Shown piece by piece: positions 1 to 10,005 of a stretch of DNA of 64,000 bases (positions are counted from its first letter, which is position 1; every line of letters starts with the position of its first letter). A program made the position numbers and the translations under genes. The notes under the pieces are model-generated. The model saw only the letters and a list, made by a program, of their open reading frames with translations. It was not told where the DNA came from and searched no databases. The stretch lies in NCBI GenBank assembly GCA_951799405.1, contig OX637344.1:15314001-15378000 (forward strand), read 5' to 3'. The DNA comes from Agapetus fuscipes (taxonomy: Eukaryota; Arthropoda; Insecta; Trichoptera; Glossosomatidae).

Positions 1-26
1 CACTGGACTACGGACCGGTCCAAGAT
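1..26 (-). mobile_element. SINE-2 head fragment at window edge
   Basis: Antisense start of the SINE-2 tRNA-like head (ACCGGTCCGTAGTCCAGTG on the minus strand). It is cut by the window edge and directly follows a 5S-like module, the same junction as at 61077-61084. Confidence 0.7.
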
Positions 27-150
27 GCCAACGACACGCGGTGTACCTGAGCGGTAACCCATCCAAGTTCTATCCGCGCCCAATGTCGCTTAACTTCGGT
101 GATCTATATTCTATGGGAACCGGTGCTTTCAACGTGGTAATGTCGTTGAC
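27..150 (-). pseudogene. 5S rRNA-derived SINE module
   Basis: Read on the minus strand, the segment follows animal 5S rRNA: box A-like GAAGTTAAGCGACATTGGGC, then TTGGATGGGTTACCGC and ACACCGCGTGTCGTTGGC. It carries substitutions and an internal insertion relative to functional 5S, and joins SINE-2 through a short CATCTTGG linker. The same 5S-SINE-2 junction recurs at 61084-61200, so this is probably the 5' module of a composite SINE and not a 5S gene. It could supply an internal pol III promoter. Confidence 0.75.
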
Positions 151-164
151 ATTACAGTTTTAAC

Positions 165-281
165 ATAGTTTTATTTTCAAAAATTGAGCATTTATTTCAC
201 TTCAAGTAATTTCTATATGCTCAGTGCTCACGTTCTTTTCAAGAGGACACTCAAAAGTACTTGAAGTGAAATTAAATATAC
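165..281. mobile_element. Diverged HHL hairpin element
   Basis: Imperfect inverted arms (ATTTCACTTCAAGTA versus TACTTGAAGTGAAAT) match the arms of the well-preserved element at 59588-59843. The core is too decayed to read. Confidence 0.45.
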
Positions 282-1200
282 CTTCCCATTCAAATGAATA
301 TTCACTATATTTAAAATATTTTTAAAGCTTAAATTTCCGATAGATTTCAAAACGGTGAAACTGAAATTCGATTGTGCGAAGTTCGCGTGGAATTTAAATT
401 GACTGAAAAAGAACCTGAGATTTATTTTTCAGGATTGCAATGAAGCAGATGTACATATTTTACGTGTATTTTTATTTTTTATTCGCGAACCATAAATAAC
501 CCGTTTGAGTGACGTCAGCTGAAGGAGCGCCTCTCTCTCTCTCAGTTTTTGAGGATCCGACACTTAATTAATCAACGCTCCTGAAAACACTCAGCCGCTA
601 AGGAAAGAGTGGAAATGTGCTACGAACAGGCCCGGATCTAGGGCGGTTCGAGCGGTGCGACCGAACCAGGGCCCCGCGCCAGGATGGGCCCCGAAAGACT
701 TTAAAGGAATTCTAAAAAATGTCGTAGGAATTGATATTGAATACTTTTGACTCAAAAAGCTGCGTTTTGCCCAGACAAAGACACCGATAATAAAAGTTTC
801 TCACAGCAAACGTTCGGGGCCCCCGACGATCTGAATGGGGCCCTTAACGACTTGAATGGGCCTCCAAAAATTTTAAACAAAGCCTCCAGTAACAAAGAAA
901 AAAGTTTCTTGGTAGGAAGTCAGAAAAAAAGTAAAGGTAAACAAAGGTATCGACTGCGTATGATTTTATGACACCTGTTCGTGTCTTATAATGAACTTCT
1001 AGGATAATAGGCACTTTACCCACCTCCACCCACCAAGTTCATACAACTCATGCGGAGTCGCTTCACTTGGTGATACTTCACTTGCAATGTTTTTTTGGCG
1101 GCGGAAGGCCTTCCCGTTGAAGTTAATCAGCTAAAGTTACTCTGCTCAAGAAAGGAAAAAGAGGATCCTCAAATCAGGGGCTAACGCATGACTCTAAGAA
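282..1200. other. Mostly unassigned AT-rich stretch
   Basis: There is a short CT microsatellite at about 530-545. The segment 625-870 is rich in GGGCCC motifs (CCAGGGCCCC, CCCGGATCTAG) and resembles a decayed repeat also hinted at near 3455-3520. Small ORFs here have no recognisable domain. Confidence 0.35.
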
Positions 1201-1233
1201 GTCCCACCCTCCCCAGAACGTCGAGGTTACTGA

Positions 1234-1812
1234 AGCTAATGTGCCTGACGGGAGCCCTTCATTGACGTGTATCGAACGAGTTGCCATCCGCGCTGAGCGC
1301 AGTAAGTTATGGGTGTACATACGTCAATATGTATGGGTGTCGCGAGGACTGACTGAGGGCTAATGGTCACCTCTGCCCAGTCTTGAGCCCGCGGCTGCGA
1401 ACTCGTGCCAGGACTGGCAGAAGCGGCGGAATGCAAGGTAGTTGGCTCTACTGGCAACGAAGTCCGCGTAGCCGACCGGTCCGGAACCGGCCGGCCGGAC
1501 TGCGTCGATGAGGAGCTCTCGTTGAGAGTGCAGCAGAGGGCAATCCCACAGGACGTGCCGCACGTCCTGGGCAATGGGTCCGCACAAACACTCCCCTCCA
1601 CCCTGAGAGATGACGCCCCGTTCTAAAAGGTAGTGCGCAAATTTCCCGTGACCAGTGAGGAACTGGCTGGTGAAGTGGTCCGGGACGAGCCACCGCGCAG
1701 CCATGCGCTCCCTGATCGACGGAAAAAAGGAGTAGATGACCTTGTCACACGATGTGACGTCCCAGTACCTTTGCCACTGTGCGTATGTAGCGTCGCGAAC
1801 CGAGCACTAGGA
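1234..1812 (-). pseudogene. R1/LOA-like LINE ORF2 C-terminus
   Basis: Minus-strand frame reads RDATYAQWQRYWDVTSC ... PSIRERMAARW ... FLTGHGKFAHYL ... ECLCG ... DVRHVLWDCPLL. This WQ...W / LTGHG / C-x-C-x(n)-H-x4-C order is typical of the RNase H-distal, zinc-knuckle-like C-terminus of R1/LOA/Jockey-group non-LTR retrotransposons, so it is the end of a much longer RT protein. A stop lies upstream of about 1812 and the RT domain is absent, so it is 5'-truncated. The ORF closes at 1360 and GC-rich 3' UTR follows to about 1234. It is visibly more GC-rich than its surroundings. Clade assignment within the group is tentative. Confidence 0.65.
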
Positions 1813-1814
1813 TA

Positions 1815-2120
1815 ATAGCTGCATAACTTGCCTTTGTAAAGTCAACAGCGGAAATATAAAATAAAAGGCTCCGACGGCTGTAAAACATTTATTGCCACTG
1901 GCGCCGAGAGAGTAAACATTGCAAATTTAAACAATGGATGATTTATTGAAGATAGGCGGAGTCGAAAATAATGTAAATTTGGTTGATAGGATGTCAGATT
2001 TTTTGAGCTTTGTGATAATAATATTAACTTGATTTAAGTAAATTTTAGATGAACAGGTGACCACCCTAGTAATATGCAAAGGCGATAATTACACGTGACG
2101 CTTGTGGACAACGCAAAAAA
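1815..2120. other. Unassigned intergenic sequence
   Basis: AT-rich sequence with no ORF, motif or repeat that I can place. Confidence 0.4.
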
Positions 2121-2435
2121 AACGCAACTAAGCTACACATCTAGTGTAACTTCTTGCCGCGTTCCCCCAAAGGGTTTCGCATGTGGCGAGTGAAACCTAT
2201 TTATTTTTACATGTAAGGGGGCTACGCCAACCACTTCATTTGAAGTGGGGATTTCCCAGCTCCCGAAGAGGCTGGTATTCATTTCTTGTGAAGGTGAGTA
2301 AGCCTTGCCGGTATTTTATTTTGGGGTTTGAAATATACACCGAAACGGGAAATAACTTCTGACATTCTCGGCGGGATTCGAACCCGAGCTCACGGCATGG
2401 AATGCAAGCACTCTACCAACTGTGCTATCGACCGG
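2121..2435 (-). mobile_element. SINE-1, near full length
   Basis: The minus strand starts at a tRNA-like head (CCGGTCGATAGCACAGTTGG, B box GGTTCGAATCC), runs through the shared GTGTCAG... body and ends in the AGCTTAGTTGCGTTT tail. The A box has one change. Confidence 0.85.
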
Positions 2436-2449
2436 TAGTGCATTAAAAT

Positions 2450-2500
2450 GAGCCTTGAATGTCAATATATCTTTGCAACTATGACTATAGATTATAGAGG
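2450..2500 (+). mobile_element. RTE-A 3' terminus fragment
   Basis: Terminal AATATATCTTTGCAACTA plus an ATTATAG-type tail, directly after the SINE-1 head. Confidence 0.6.
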
Positions 2501-2688
2501 TCAGTTTCACACGAACTTATGTGTCAAATAAGCTTTATCTATTATGTGTGAATCACACTTCAAAAGACCTCTGCAAATTCGGAGGGAAAATTGCTAAGAA
2601 GTAGCATTGTACTTGCATTTTTTTTAACCTAATTAGTACCGTTTTTATTATAATCTAAAACTTAATCAAAGATGAAAATCAATTGAGA

Positions 2689-2955
2689 TTCATATTAAAT
2701 GCATTCTCGCAAGCAGAGACGTATAAGTTTGCGCTTACACATGCCACATGTGGACCTACAATATAAAACCCAATCTCAAATGAATATAAGCCTTGCAACT
2801 CTTGCCGACCTTCCCTGAAACAAGGGTGTCATTGGCAAAGTGAACCATCTTTTTACAGTGTGGGTGGTCAGCCTCATATCAACCTAAAAGTCAAGAATAG
2901 AATCAAGGAATTCAACCATTCAATTAGCATGTTCGTAAATTGTATATTTTGCGTG
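2689..2955 (-). mobile_element. RTE-A 3' end, inverted
   Basis: Minus-strand RTE-A 3' UTR from the degraded CCTTGA block to near the tail. It is head-to-head with the plus-strand copy that starts within a few bases. Confidence 0.7.
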
Positions 2956-3375
2956 AAAATGAAAATGAAAGAAGTATGTAAGGATAGAAAGAAATGGCGG
3001 TTGATCTGTGATGTTGGCGGCTGAGGTTTGTTAAAGTAAAATTGGTTTTATGATTTAGTTTTTATGTCCATGTATATATTGTGATTTATTGTTTTTAAAA
3101 AATGTAATTTGTCATGTATGTTCCTTGACTTATAGGTTGTTATGCGGCTGACCACCCATAATGTAAAAATTGGTTCACTTTGCCAATGTCACCTCCGTTT
3201 CAGGGAAGGACGGCAAGAGTTGCAAGGCTTATGTTCATTTGAGATTGGGTTTTTATATTGTAGGTCCACATGCGGCATGTGTTAGCGCGAAATTATACAT
3301 ATCTGCTTGTGGGAATGCATTTAATATAAAACTTAAATGATATATATCTTTGCAGCTTAGATTAGATTAGATTAG
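2956..3375 (+). mobile_element. RTE-A 3' end with last 19 codons
   Basis: Codons 2965-3024 encode MKEVCKDRKKWRLICDVGG and a TGA, the C-terminus of the RTE-A RT protein. The complete 3' UTR follows, including CCTTGACTTATAGG, and a (GATTA)3 tail ends the copy. It is strongly 5'-truncated. Confidence 0.85.
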
Positions 3376-3394
3376 CGTTCTGAAAAAAAATAAG

Positions 3395-3530
3395 CGCGAG
3401 GGGAGGGGATTTTGTGATAAGGGGGGAGGGGGGAGGGGAAGGGGGGGGCTATAGGGGGCCCCGAGATTTTTTTTCGCACCAGGGCCCCCACAGGGGTTAA
3501 TCCGGGCCTGGCTACGAAAGTAGACCTGCA
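3395..3530 (+). repeat. Poly-G tract and GGGCCC-rich segment
   Basis: Four or more runs of at least four G on the plus strand between 3399 and 3450 (GGGGAGGGG, GGGGGGAGGGGGGAGGGG), followed by GGGGCCCCGAGA and CCAGGGCCCCC. It is capable of G-quadruplex formation. The origin is unclear. Confidence 0.5.
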
Positions 3531-3540
3531 TGAAAAATAT

Positions 3541-3783
3541 CTAATCTAATCTAATGTTATCTAAGTTGCAAAGATATGTAACATTGGGCAGTCACATTAA
3601 ACACATTTTCAAATGAAAACACGTGTGAGTTTGCGCTTATACATGCCGCATGTGAACCTACAACATAAAAACACAAATCTCAAATGAACATACCCTGCAA
3701 GTTTTGCCGATCTTCCCTGAAACAGGGGTGACTTTGGCAAAGTGAACCATTTTTTACAGCATGGATAGTCAGCCGCATACCAG
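3541..3783 (-). mobile_element. RTE-A 3' end
   Basis: Minus strand; begins (in plus coordinates) with the CTAATCTAAT tail and ends near GCGGCTGACTATCCATG. Confidence 0.75.
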
Positions 3784-3879
3784 TCTGTGAGTCTCGGATA
3801 CTTATAATAATTGGAATTTGTTCGAGATTATTTGAGTGTTAGGTAGAATGTTCTGGCAAAATCTAGCAACTAACTATTC

Positions 3880-4087
3880 TCTATAATCTATAATCTAAGT
3901 TGCAAGGATATATTCATTCAAAGCTTTCACATGTATGCCCACAAACAAACACGTGTAGTTCGCGCTTACAAATGCTGATTGTGTACTTACAAATAAAATC
4001 CAAACCTCAAATGAACATCATCCCTGCAACTATTGCCGACATTCCCTGAAACAGGGGTGACATTGGCAAAGTGAACCATTTTTTACA
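3880..4087 (-). mobile_element. RTE-A 3' end, truncated
   Basis: Minus strand with a (GATTATA)-type tail; it stops inside the AAAAAATGGTTCAC block. Confidence 0.75.
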
Positions 4088-4285
4088 TATTCTCCATGTT
4101 TCAAAATTAATCTTTATATTTACCATATAAAATAAGAACCAAAACTCTATGTAGCTTCAGAAACCAACAGATCGTTGTATTGTGCAGGTGTAAAGTGTCT
4201 CAGTATCCGAACAAAATCTGAAATAAATTGTATAAAATAAATCACCGCAGATTTAATTAAATAGAACTCAAAAAATATATATAAA

Positions 4286-4581
4286 AACCCAACTAAGCTG
4301 CATATAGAGTGTAACTACTTTCCTGCGTTATCCCCGAAGGGGTCGCATTGTGGCGATTCGGGACCTATTTATTTTAACGGGTTAGGGGGCCGGCCTCACA
4401 CCAACCACTTTCAGTTTAAGTGGGGGTTTCTTAGCTCCCGAAAGGGCTGGTTCTCATTTCTTGTGAAGGCTGAGTACACCTTGTCGGTATTTATTTTGGG
4501 TTTGAAATAGACACCGAAACGGGAAATCATTTCTGACACCCATCTGTGTGCAAGCATCCTACCAACTGAACTATCGACCGG
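4286..4581 (-). mobile_element. SINE-1 part of SINE-2/SINE-1 composite
   Basis: Minus-strand SINE-1 with a degraded A box and no clear B box. It is preceded on its own strand by the SINE-2 3' part (4583-4668), the usual composite order. Confidence 0.75.
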
Positions 4582-4582
4582 A

Positions 4583-4668
4583 CTTTTTAAGAGCTTAGTT
4601 GTCGCTACAAAGCGCAAATTCTCAAGCAAGACCCAGTTGCTGTAAGGCTGGATGGGCCTTTTGATGGA
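4583..4668 (-). mobile_element. SINE-2 body fragment
   Basis: CAACTGGGTCTTGCTTGAGA and GCGCTTTGTAGCGAC body motifs on the minus strand, joined to SINE-1. Confidence 0.7.
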
Positions 4669-4697
4669 TTTTTGACAATATATTTTGAAAATATATA

Positions 4698-4955
4698 TTC
4701 CATGACTTATAGGTTGGTCTAAGGCCGACCACCTATACTGTAAAAAATTATTAACTTTGCCAATGTCACCCCTGTGTCAGGGAAGGTCGACAAAAGTTGT
4801 AGGACTTATGTTCATTTGAGGTTCGGATTTAATTTCTAAGTGCACATTCTGTATTTGTAAGCGCGAACTACACATGTTTGTTTGTGGCAATGCATTCGAG
4901 AACTTTAAATGAATATATCCATGCAACTTTGATAAAAGATAGATTATTATAGATA
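4698..4955 (+). mobile_element. RTE-A 3' end
   Basis: Starts at TTCCATGACTTATAGG, ends ATATATCCATGCAACTTTGA with a decayed tail. There is no upstream coding sequence. Confidence 0.75.
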
Positions 4956-4990
4956 AATCCAATTTAAACAAAAAAAGACACCTGATGTTG

Positions 4991-6266
4991 TTCCTTGACT
5001 TATAGGTTGGTATGCGGCTGATCACCCATACTGTTACAAAAATGGTTCACTTTGCCAATGTCACCCCTGTTTCAGGGAAGGACAGCAAGAGTTGCAAGGC
5101 GTATGTTCATTTGAGATTGGGTTTTATAATGTAGGTCCACATGCGGCATGTGTTAGCGCGAAATTATACATGTCTGCTTGTGGGAATGCATTTAATATAA
5201 ATTTTAAATGATATATATCTTAGGCTCAGTTTAGACACACGAATTTTTTTTGAAAAAGTTTCGATAGTGACGTCAGACAGCGATTTTTAGCGGCAACTAT
5301 CGGTTTTCCGTCTCCACACACATTTGAACAAAATATTTTTTGAATAAAACAGAATCTTTTTCTTCTAATGACATTTAGCTGTTGCGGTTTATTCAAACAT
5401 CGAATGGGATTAAAATAATGTAGGAATTAAATTATTTTAATACGTGTTAAATTTAACTATGCGTCGGTAAAAAAAAAGAATCATACAGATAATTTAAAAT
5501 TCATCGTGGTGTTGTACAAACTGGCTGAATATTCCAATGTTAGTTGTGAAAATATATTACGGGTTCTTAACCTCAAAAATATTTTTTTGAAACAGAATGC
5601 AATATTGCAATTGTGTCATTAATATTGCATTGGTATTTTATATTGTGTTCACATTATATTGTGTCATTTTTTTGGAGCATATTTGCCGAGACCAACATTA
5701 AATTTAAGACTTCCTTTATGACTGAAATTATTTACGACTTATAAAAATGTTGATTAACATGTTTCTTCCGTGAAAAGTTTCACGGAATCATTTCATAATT
5801 AAAACGTTGCAATGGAAAAAAACACCGTCGTGAAATAAAATTGTTTTTAATCCAAAAGTAAGAACAAACTCAATTTAATTATTACCTACTTCCTTTTTCT
5901 TTTCAAGGGGTTAACAATTATTTTATATTTTCCGAATTGTTTTTAGTTTTCACAGAAAATAAAGGTTTTAGAGTTTTAAATTAACAAAAAAATTTAAAAT
6001 ACCTACCAAAATTGTCGAGTCCATAGCATTATTGTCTTTGACTTTTCAGACATTTTAACTCCGAAGTGGAAATGTCTGACAACTCAGTCTGACCAACATT
6101 ACTAAATAAGCGGGTCATGCGGCATTTTTTAAAAATCATCATAATATCAAAATTGCCAGCAACTGTCACTGCGGAGCGGCCATCTTGCTTGACGTCACTA
6201 TCGAAACTTTTTCAAAAAAATTTCGTGTGTCTAAACTGAGCCTTAACAGCTTAGATTAGATTAGAT
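4991..6266 (+). mobile_element. RTE-A 3' end split by a MITE
   Basis: The RTE-A 3' UTR runs 4991-5222 and resumes at 6243 with AACAGCTTAGATTAGATTAG. The two halves join into the normal 3' end when the MITE at 5223-6242 and one TTA are removed. Confidence 0.85.
5223..6242. mobile_element. PIF/Harbinger-like MITE
   Basis: The 53-bp terminal inverted repeats 5223-5275 and 6190-6242 begin GGCTCAGTTTAGACACACGA and include GACGTCA; they are nearly identical. The flanks are TTA at 5220-5222 and 6243-6245. A 3-bp TTA/TAA duplication is the PIF/Harbinger signature. The 1,020-bp interior has no substantial ORF, so it is non-autonomous and depends on a transposase elsewhere. Confidence 0.85.
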
Positions 6267-6353
6267 GATCTTACGGGAAAATAGAGATGACTTCTACACC
6301 ACTCTATACTGTTGTCTTTTCTCTCAGGTTCTGGTGGGCTTAAGGACCGTTGA

Positions 6354-7125
6354 CTGATTATCCTTGGTGAGATTGCATTACGGCTGCCTGGCGAGGAGAT
6401 GAACAACCTGGAGAACATCTCCCAGTGTCTTTACATCTCCAACACCCGAATCAAACGCTGCCAAATCAAGAAGCGACCGATTAACTTCAAACTTAGCTGC
6501 TTTACGGGTTTTTGCGTACAATTAAAAATAAATTGTCACTTTAAGTACATTAGTCGATGTTCCTAGAAAGAATACAGCAACCGGCCAACATCACTACGAT
6601 TCTTTGGGTGTAAGGTGGTACAATCCACTTTTTTCCAGGTATAAGCATGATAAGCACGCAGATCCTAAGGCCATTAAGTACATGATCAGCAAATATTTGA
6701 AAGAGGTGTAAATAGTTGAGTGTTTATATTTATTTGGTTTTTTGTATATTATTCTTACCATTATTATTTTTGTTATTTTTTTCATATATCTAAATATGTG
6801 TATTTATGTATAATTCCTATTTCTGTATTTTCTATTTAAACATGTTACCTCTTTATGTTATTTTATTTTATTTTTTGTCTTCCTGTTTTTTGCTAAGTAA
6901 ATGACTAAATGGTGTATATAATATTGTTTATTTTTTGTTTTTTATGATTTTCATCTATTAAGTGATTAATTTTAAGTTAAGATAAATTGGAATCCTCCCC
7001 AAAACACAAGATATGCTTACTTTGGGGAGTATTTATTGTAATTAGATTTTAAAATTTTTATTTTTATTGTAATACTTTGTACACATTGATAAAAACAATA
7101 AAGACCTTATGAATTATGAATTATG
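6354..7125 (+). other. Unidentified coding-like stretch and 3' end
   Basis: Two start-less open stretches in different frames: one from about 6354 containing LPGEEMNNLENISQCL, and 6532-6711 ending KAIKYMISKYLKEV-stop. A long AT-rich region follows, then AATAAAGACC and GAATTATGAATTATG at 7097-7123. The AATAAA plus short repeats suggest the 3' end of a LINE or retrocopy. TTTTCTCTCAG and CTTTTTTCCAG could be splice acceptors, but no gene structure can be closed. I do not recognise the protein. Confidence 0.35.
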
Positions 7126-7198
7126 TGAGTCTGCACATAAAAACGATGTTTTCTTGAAGCTATTTTTGCCCTTTTTAAAAATTGCATATACCGATGCA

Positions 7199-7331
7199 TT
7201 GCCAATGTAACCCCTGGTTCAGCGAAGGACGGCAAGAGTGGCAGGGTGTATGCCCATTTGAGATTTGGGTTTTTATGTGGTAGGTTCACATGCTGCATGT
7301 GCGAGTGCGCACTTGTACGAAACTTCCTGTG
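7199..7331 (+). mobile_element. RTE-A 3' UTR fragment
   Basis: GCCAATGTAACCCCTGGTTC through GTTCACATGCTGCATGTG; interrupted by the L2-like end. Confidence 0.7.
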
Positions 7332-7333
7332 AT

Positions 7334-7566
7334 CATGATGATGATGATGAGTTGATGATTTCTTTATAGCGCCGTTTCGTGATGTAGTCACTCCAAGGGC
7401 GCTTGTGCAAACGATGCCAGAAATTTGCTTGTCTTCAGTGCATTCTGGAACTTTCCATGGTCCTCTAGCTCTCTCACATGATGTGGCAGGTGGTTCCAGG
7501 CCAAAAGACCAGCAATTGCAAATGCACGCTCTCCAAACATTATGTTAACTCTTCTTATAGGTTCTA
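7334..7566 (-). pseudogene. L2/CR1-like LINE C-terminus
   Basis: The minus strand reads VEPIRRVNIMFGERAFAIAG then WNHLPHHVRE ... FQNALKT, then APLE and a stop. The pattern (G)ERAF-x-(I/V)AG...WN-x-LP...F-x-x-ALKT is the usual C-terminus of L2/CR1-type RT proteins. The 3' UTR CGGCGCTATAAAGAAATC ends in an (ATC)n tail. Related 3' ends lie at 45789-45860 and 63596-63662. Confidence 0.75.
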
Positions 7567-8012
7567 CTTATATTAGATTAGATGAGACGTATCGATACCA
7601 AAAATCTTCATCAAAAATCAAAACTTTTGTCTTACTTGCATTCAATTTCAAATAATTACCTAGCAGAGCTTCGTTCAATCTAGAGAGCATTGTTTGCAAT
7701 TCTACTGCTGAATCAGATACAAGAACTGCATCATCCGCATACAGTAGAACACTCACTTTGCTCTCTCCTATCATTAATCCACAATCATCAAGTCTAGCAT
7801 CTCGAACACACTTGTCCATGACTATGTTAAATAGCCATGGGCTCATCACACATCCTTGCCTTATACCCTTAAAAACTTCAAACCATTCACTATACTCATC
7901 CTCAATACGAACACATGCCATACTATTTTCATAGTTAGCATGTACTGCATTCAAGAGAGCCCCATTCACTCCATATGCTTTCAAAACATTACCAACCTAT
8001 AAGTCAAGGAAC
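7567..8012 (-). pseudogene. RTE-A reverse transcriptase core fragment
   Basis: The minus-strand ORF (stop at 7568) holds RT motif B (GIRQGCVMSPWLFN) and motif C (LLYADDAVL), then KTKVLIFDED, after which it departs from the LINE. It lacks motif A and everything upstream. Immediately 5' of the RT is GTTCCTTGACTTATAGGTTG, normally found only in the 3' UTR, and a TCTAATCTAATA repeat lies at its 3' side in the opposite sense to the usual tail. It is a rearranged copy. Confidence 0.8.
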
Positions 8013-8057
8013 AAATGGATGTAGAGGCAAATGCATTTCAAAATAAATGTATTCCCA

Positions 8058-8150
8058 ATGTGACTGTGAATTTGTAACCATTCTGCTAGGGGTGGCAAGA
8101 GACTCTGCAGAGTTGTCTCCACTTCTCCCTATCTTTGCATACATATTTCT
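8058..8150 (-). mobile_element. RTE-B 3' end
   Basis: The minus strand encodes VCKDREKWRQLCRVSCHP-like residues followed by CACCCCTAGCAGAATGG; the tail is degraded. Confidence 0.6.
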
Positions 8151-8620
8151 ACATTTCCATTAAAATAGCACATAAAAAATAAATCTGAGACGTAAAAATA
8201 GCTGAATTTTAAATAAAGATTTAAAATCTTTAATGCAACATAAAACGCTGTTTCTTTATATTAAATGTTACCTACATTGTACGTTTATCTGCCTGTAAAG
8301 GATGCTCACTTCTGTTACATAGTTCCTAAGGTATTTATAAAGTTTTTCAATTTTACAAAAATGGTAACAACTTTTAACGGTATTTTTTGCACACTTAAGT
8401 TTCGCATTTTTGCAACTCTAACAAGCTGGAGTCGGTGAACTGTGTTGGCAGAATTTACGGCCGGTTTCACGCTGAAATTTTATCTCTCCTCATTTGTTTT
8501 CAATCATCTGGTAAAGTGATCCGCCTTAGAGGCCCGTAAATTCTAAATAATTACCCGTAAAAATGACGAAACTTACCATCGCTTACAACACTTCTATTCT
8601 AATATTTTGTTTTTTTTAAA
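8150..8620. other. Unassigned AT-rich stretch
   Basis: No ORF or repeat family recognised. Confidence 0.35.
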
Positions 8621-8621
8621 A

Positions 8622-8868
8622 AACGCAACTAAGCTACACAAACACTGTAACTTCTTGCCTGCGTTATCCCCGATTATGGCGATTCGGGATCTATTTATTT
8701 TTACGGGTAAGGGGGTCAGCCTCACACCAACCACTTTCAGTTAAAGTGGGGGTTTCCTAGCTCCCCGGGGAGCTGGTTATCATTTCTTGTGAAGGCTGAG
8801 TACACCTTGAAATCGAACCCTTGCTCTCAGCATGGAATGCAAGCATTCTACCAATTAAGCTATCGACC
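8622..8868 (-). mobile_element. SINE-1 part of composite
   Basis: Minus-strand SINE-1 with tail CAGTGTTTGTGTAGCTTAGT and head GGTCGATAGCTTAATTGG. Part of the body around GTGTCAG is deleted. It is fused behind SINE-2. Confidence 0.8.
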
Positions 8869-9108
8869 TTTTTACGAGCTTGGTCGTCGTCGCTACAAAG
8901 CGCCAATTCTCAAGCAAGACCCAGTTGCTGTAACTAAGGCTTGATGGACCTTTGGTGAGCGCTCATTGCTAAAGGTTTATGAATTTTTCAACCCAGCGAA
9001 GAGCAAATTTGAAAATATAAATTGTATATTTTTTGTGCTCCGCCGGAATTCGAACCCACAACCTTCCATTCAGAGTTCGAAGTATTACCACTGAACTACG
9101 GACCGGTC
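8869..9108 (-). mobile_element. SINE-2 part of composite
   Basis: Minus strand: head GACCGGTCCGTAGTTCAGTG, B box GGTTCGAATTCC, and the body to GACGACCAAGCTCG, then SINE-1. It lacks the 5S module. Confidence 0.85.
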
Positions 9109-9146
9109 TAAGAAGAATGATTTTGTATAATAAGAACAAGACCGAG

Positions 9147-9190
9147 TAAAGTATGGATGGATCAAATTTCTGAAAACGCGAACAAATGAG
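9147..9190 (+). mobile_element. RTE-A coding scrap
   Basis: Encodes RPSKVWMDQISENANE, matching the RPRKVWMDQISEIANE block of the RTE-A C-terminal region, then a stop. Confidence 0.55.
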
Positions 9191-9284
9191 ACTGTATTGA
9201 TGGTAGGTGTATTCACTTTGTAATCGTTCATCTTAAGAGATAAATATAAAAACAATTTTGTTTTCTAAGGGTAGTACATATATG

Positions 9285-9480
9285 TATATGTTAACACAGT
9301 GAATATCTATTGTATTTTTTTATAAATTCATTAGGAAAAACAAAGTTTGAATTCATTTTTATTTATTTTTTGGCTCAGACGCTTAAGGTAACAATTATGC
9401 TCCTAAAGATGCCTTATTAGGCGAAAACGTTTGAGCAAATAAATAAGTAAACGTGAATTAAAACTGGATTTTTCCTATAA
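9285..9480 (+). mobile_element. HHL element, Penelope-like
   Basis: Carries CTAAAGA, then GCCTTATTAGGC (hairpin), then GAAAACG at 9403-9427, a degenerate copy of the hammerhead-like core at 37503. Flanks GTTAACACAGTG on the left and GTGAATTAAAACTGG on the right also occur at 54606-54764. Confidence 0.5.
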
Positions 9481-9535
9481 AATTTATAAGAATAAAAAAA
9501 TTTCAATTACGGCGAGTATATTTAAATTTACGACC

Positions 9536-9582
9536 GGTTTTGCTAACAATCCGTCTGCATCCTCAGGTGGCTAAATAATTAC
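9536..9582 (-). mobile_element. HHL core, minus strand
   Basis: Minus strand CCTGAGGATGCAGACGG...GCAAAACCGGTCGTAA. The order CUGANGA / stem / (G)AAAC matches the other HHL sites and especially 47728-47775. Confidence 0.45.
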
Positions 9583-9774
9583 TAAATGGTCCAGATACGG
9601 AATCAATCGTTGGGAGTGTCCTGTGAGGGTATGAGGAAGGAAGGGGATGCAGGATGGCCATGTGTGAAGTTTGAATCATCTAGGTTATTTCTTAGGAATT
9701 GTTTCGTCGAGAATATGGTCAAAAAGGGAGTGGATTGGGTACTAGTTCTACTTCTCTATATTATGTACAACTTT

Positions 9775-10004
9775 ACCGGTCCGTAGTGGTTAACACTTCT
9801 GACTTGTAAATGGAAGTTTGTGGGCTCGGATCCCGGCGGAGCACAAAAAATATGCTATATTTGTTTTCAAATTTGCTCTTCACTTGGTTGAAAATTCATA
9901 TGCCTTTACCAAAGACCAGTCATCAAAAGGTCCATCGAGCCTTACAACAACTGGGACTTGCTTGAGAATTGGCGCTTTGTAGCGGCGATCAAGCTTTTAA
10001 AATA
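9775..10004 (+). mobile_element. SINE-2 part of composite
   Basis: Head ACCGGTCCGTAGTGG, degenerate B box GGCTCGGATCC, body to GCGGCGATCAAGCTTTTAAA, then SINE-1 after an A-rich linker. Confidence 0.85.
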
Positions 10005-10005
10005 T

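Noticed and set aside
747..971. 74-codon ORF
   Set aside because: Low-complexity sequence in a GGGCCC-rich repeat with no domain or supporting signals.
3360..3375. Telomere-like repeats (GATTA)n
   Set aside because: They are the tails of RTE-A copies, occur in both orientations and vary in unit length; they are not TTAGG.
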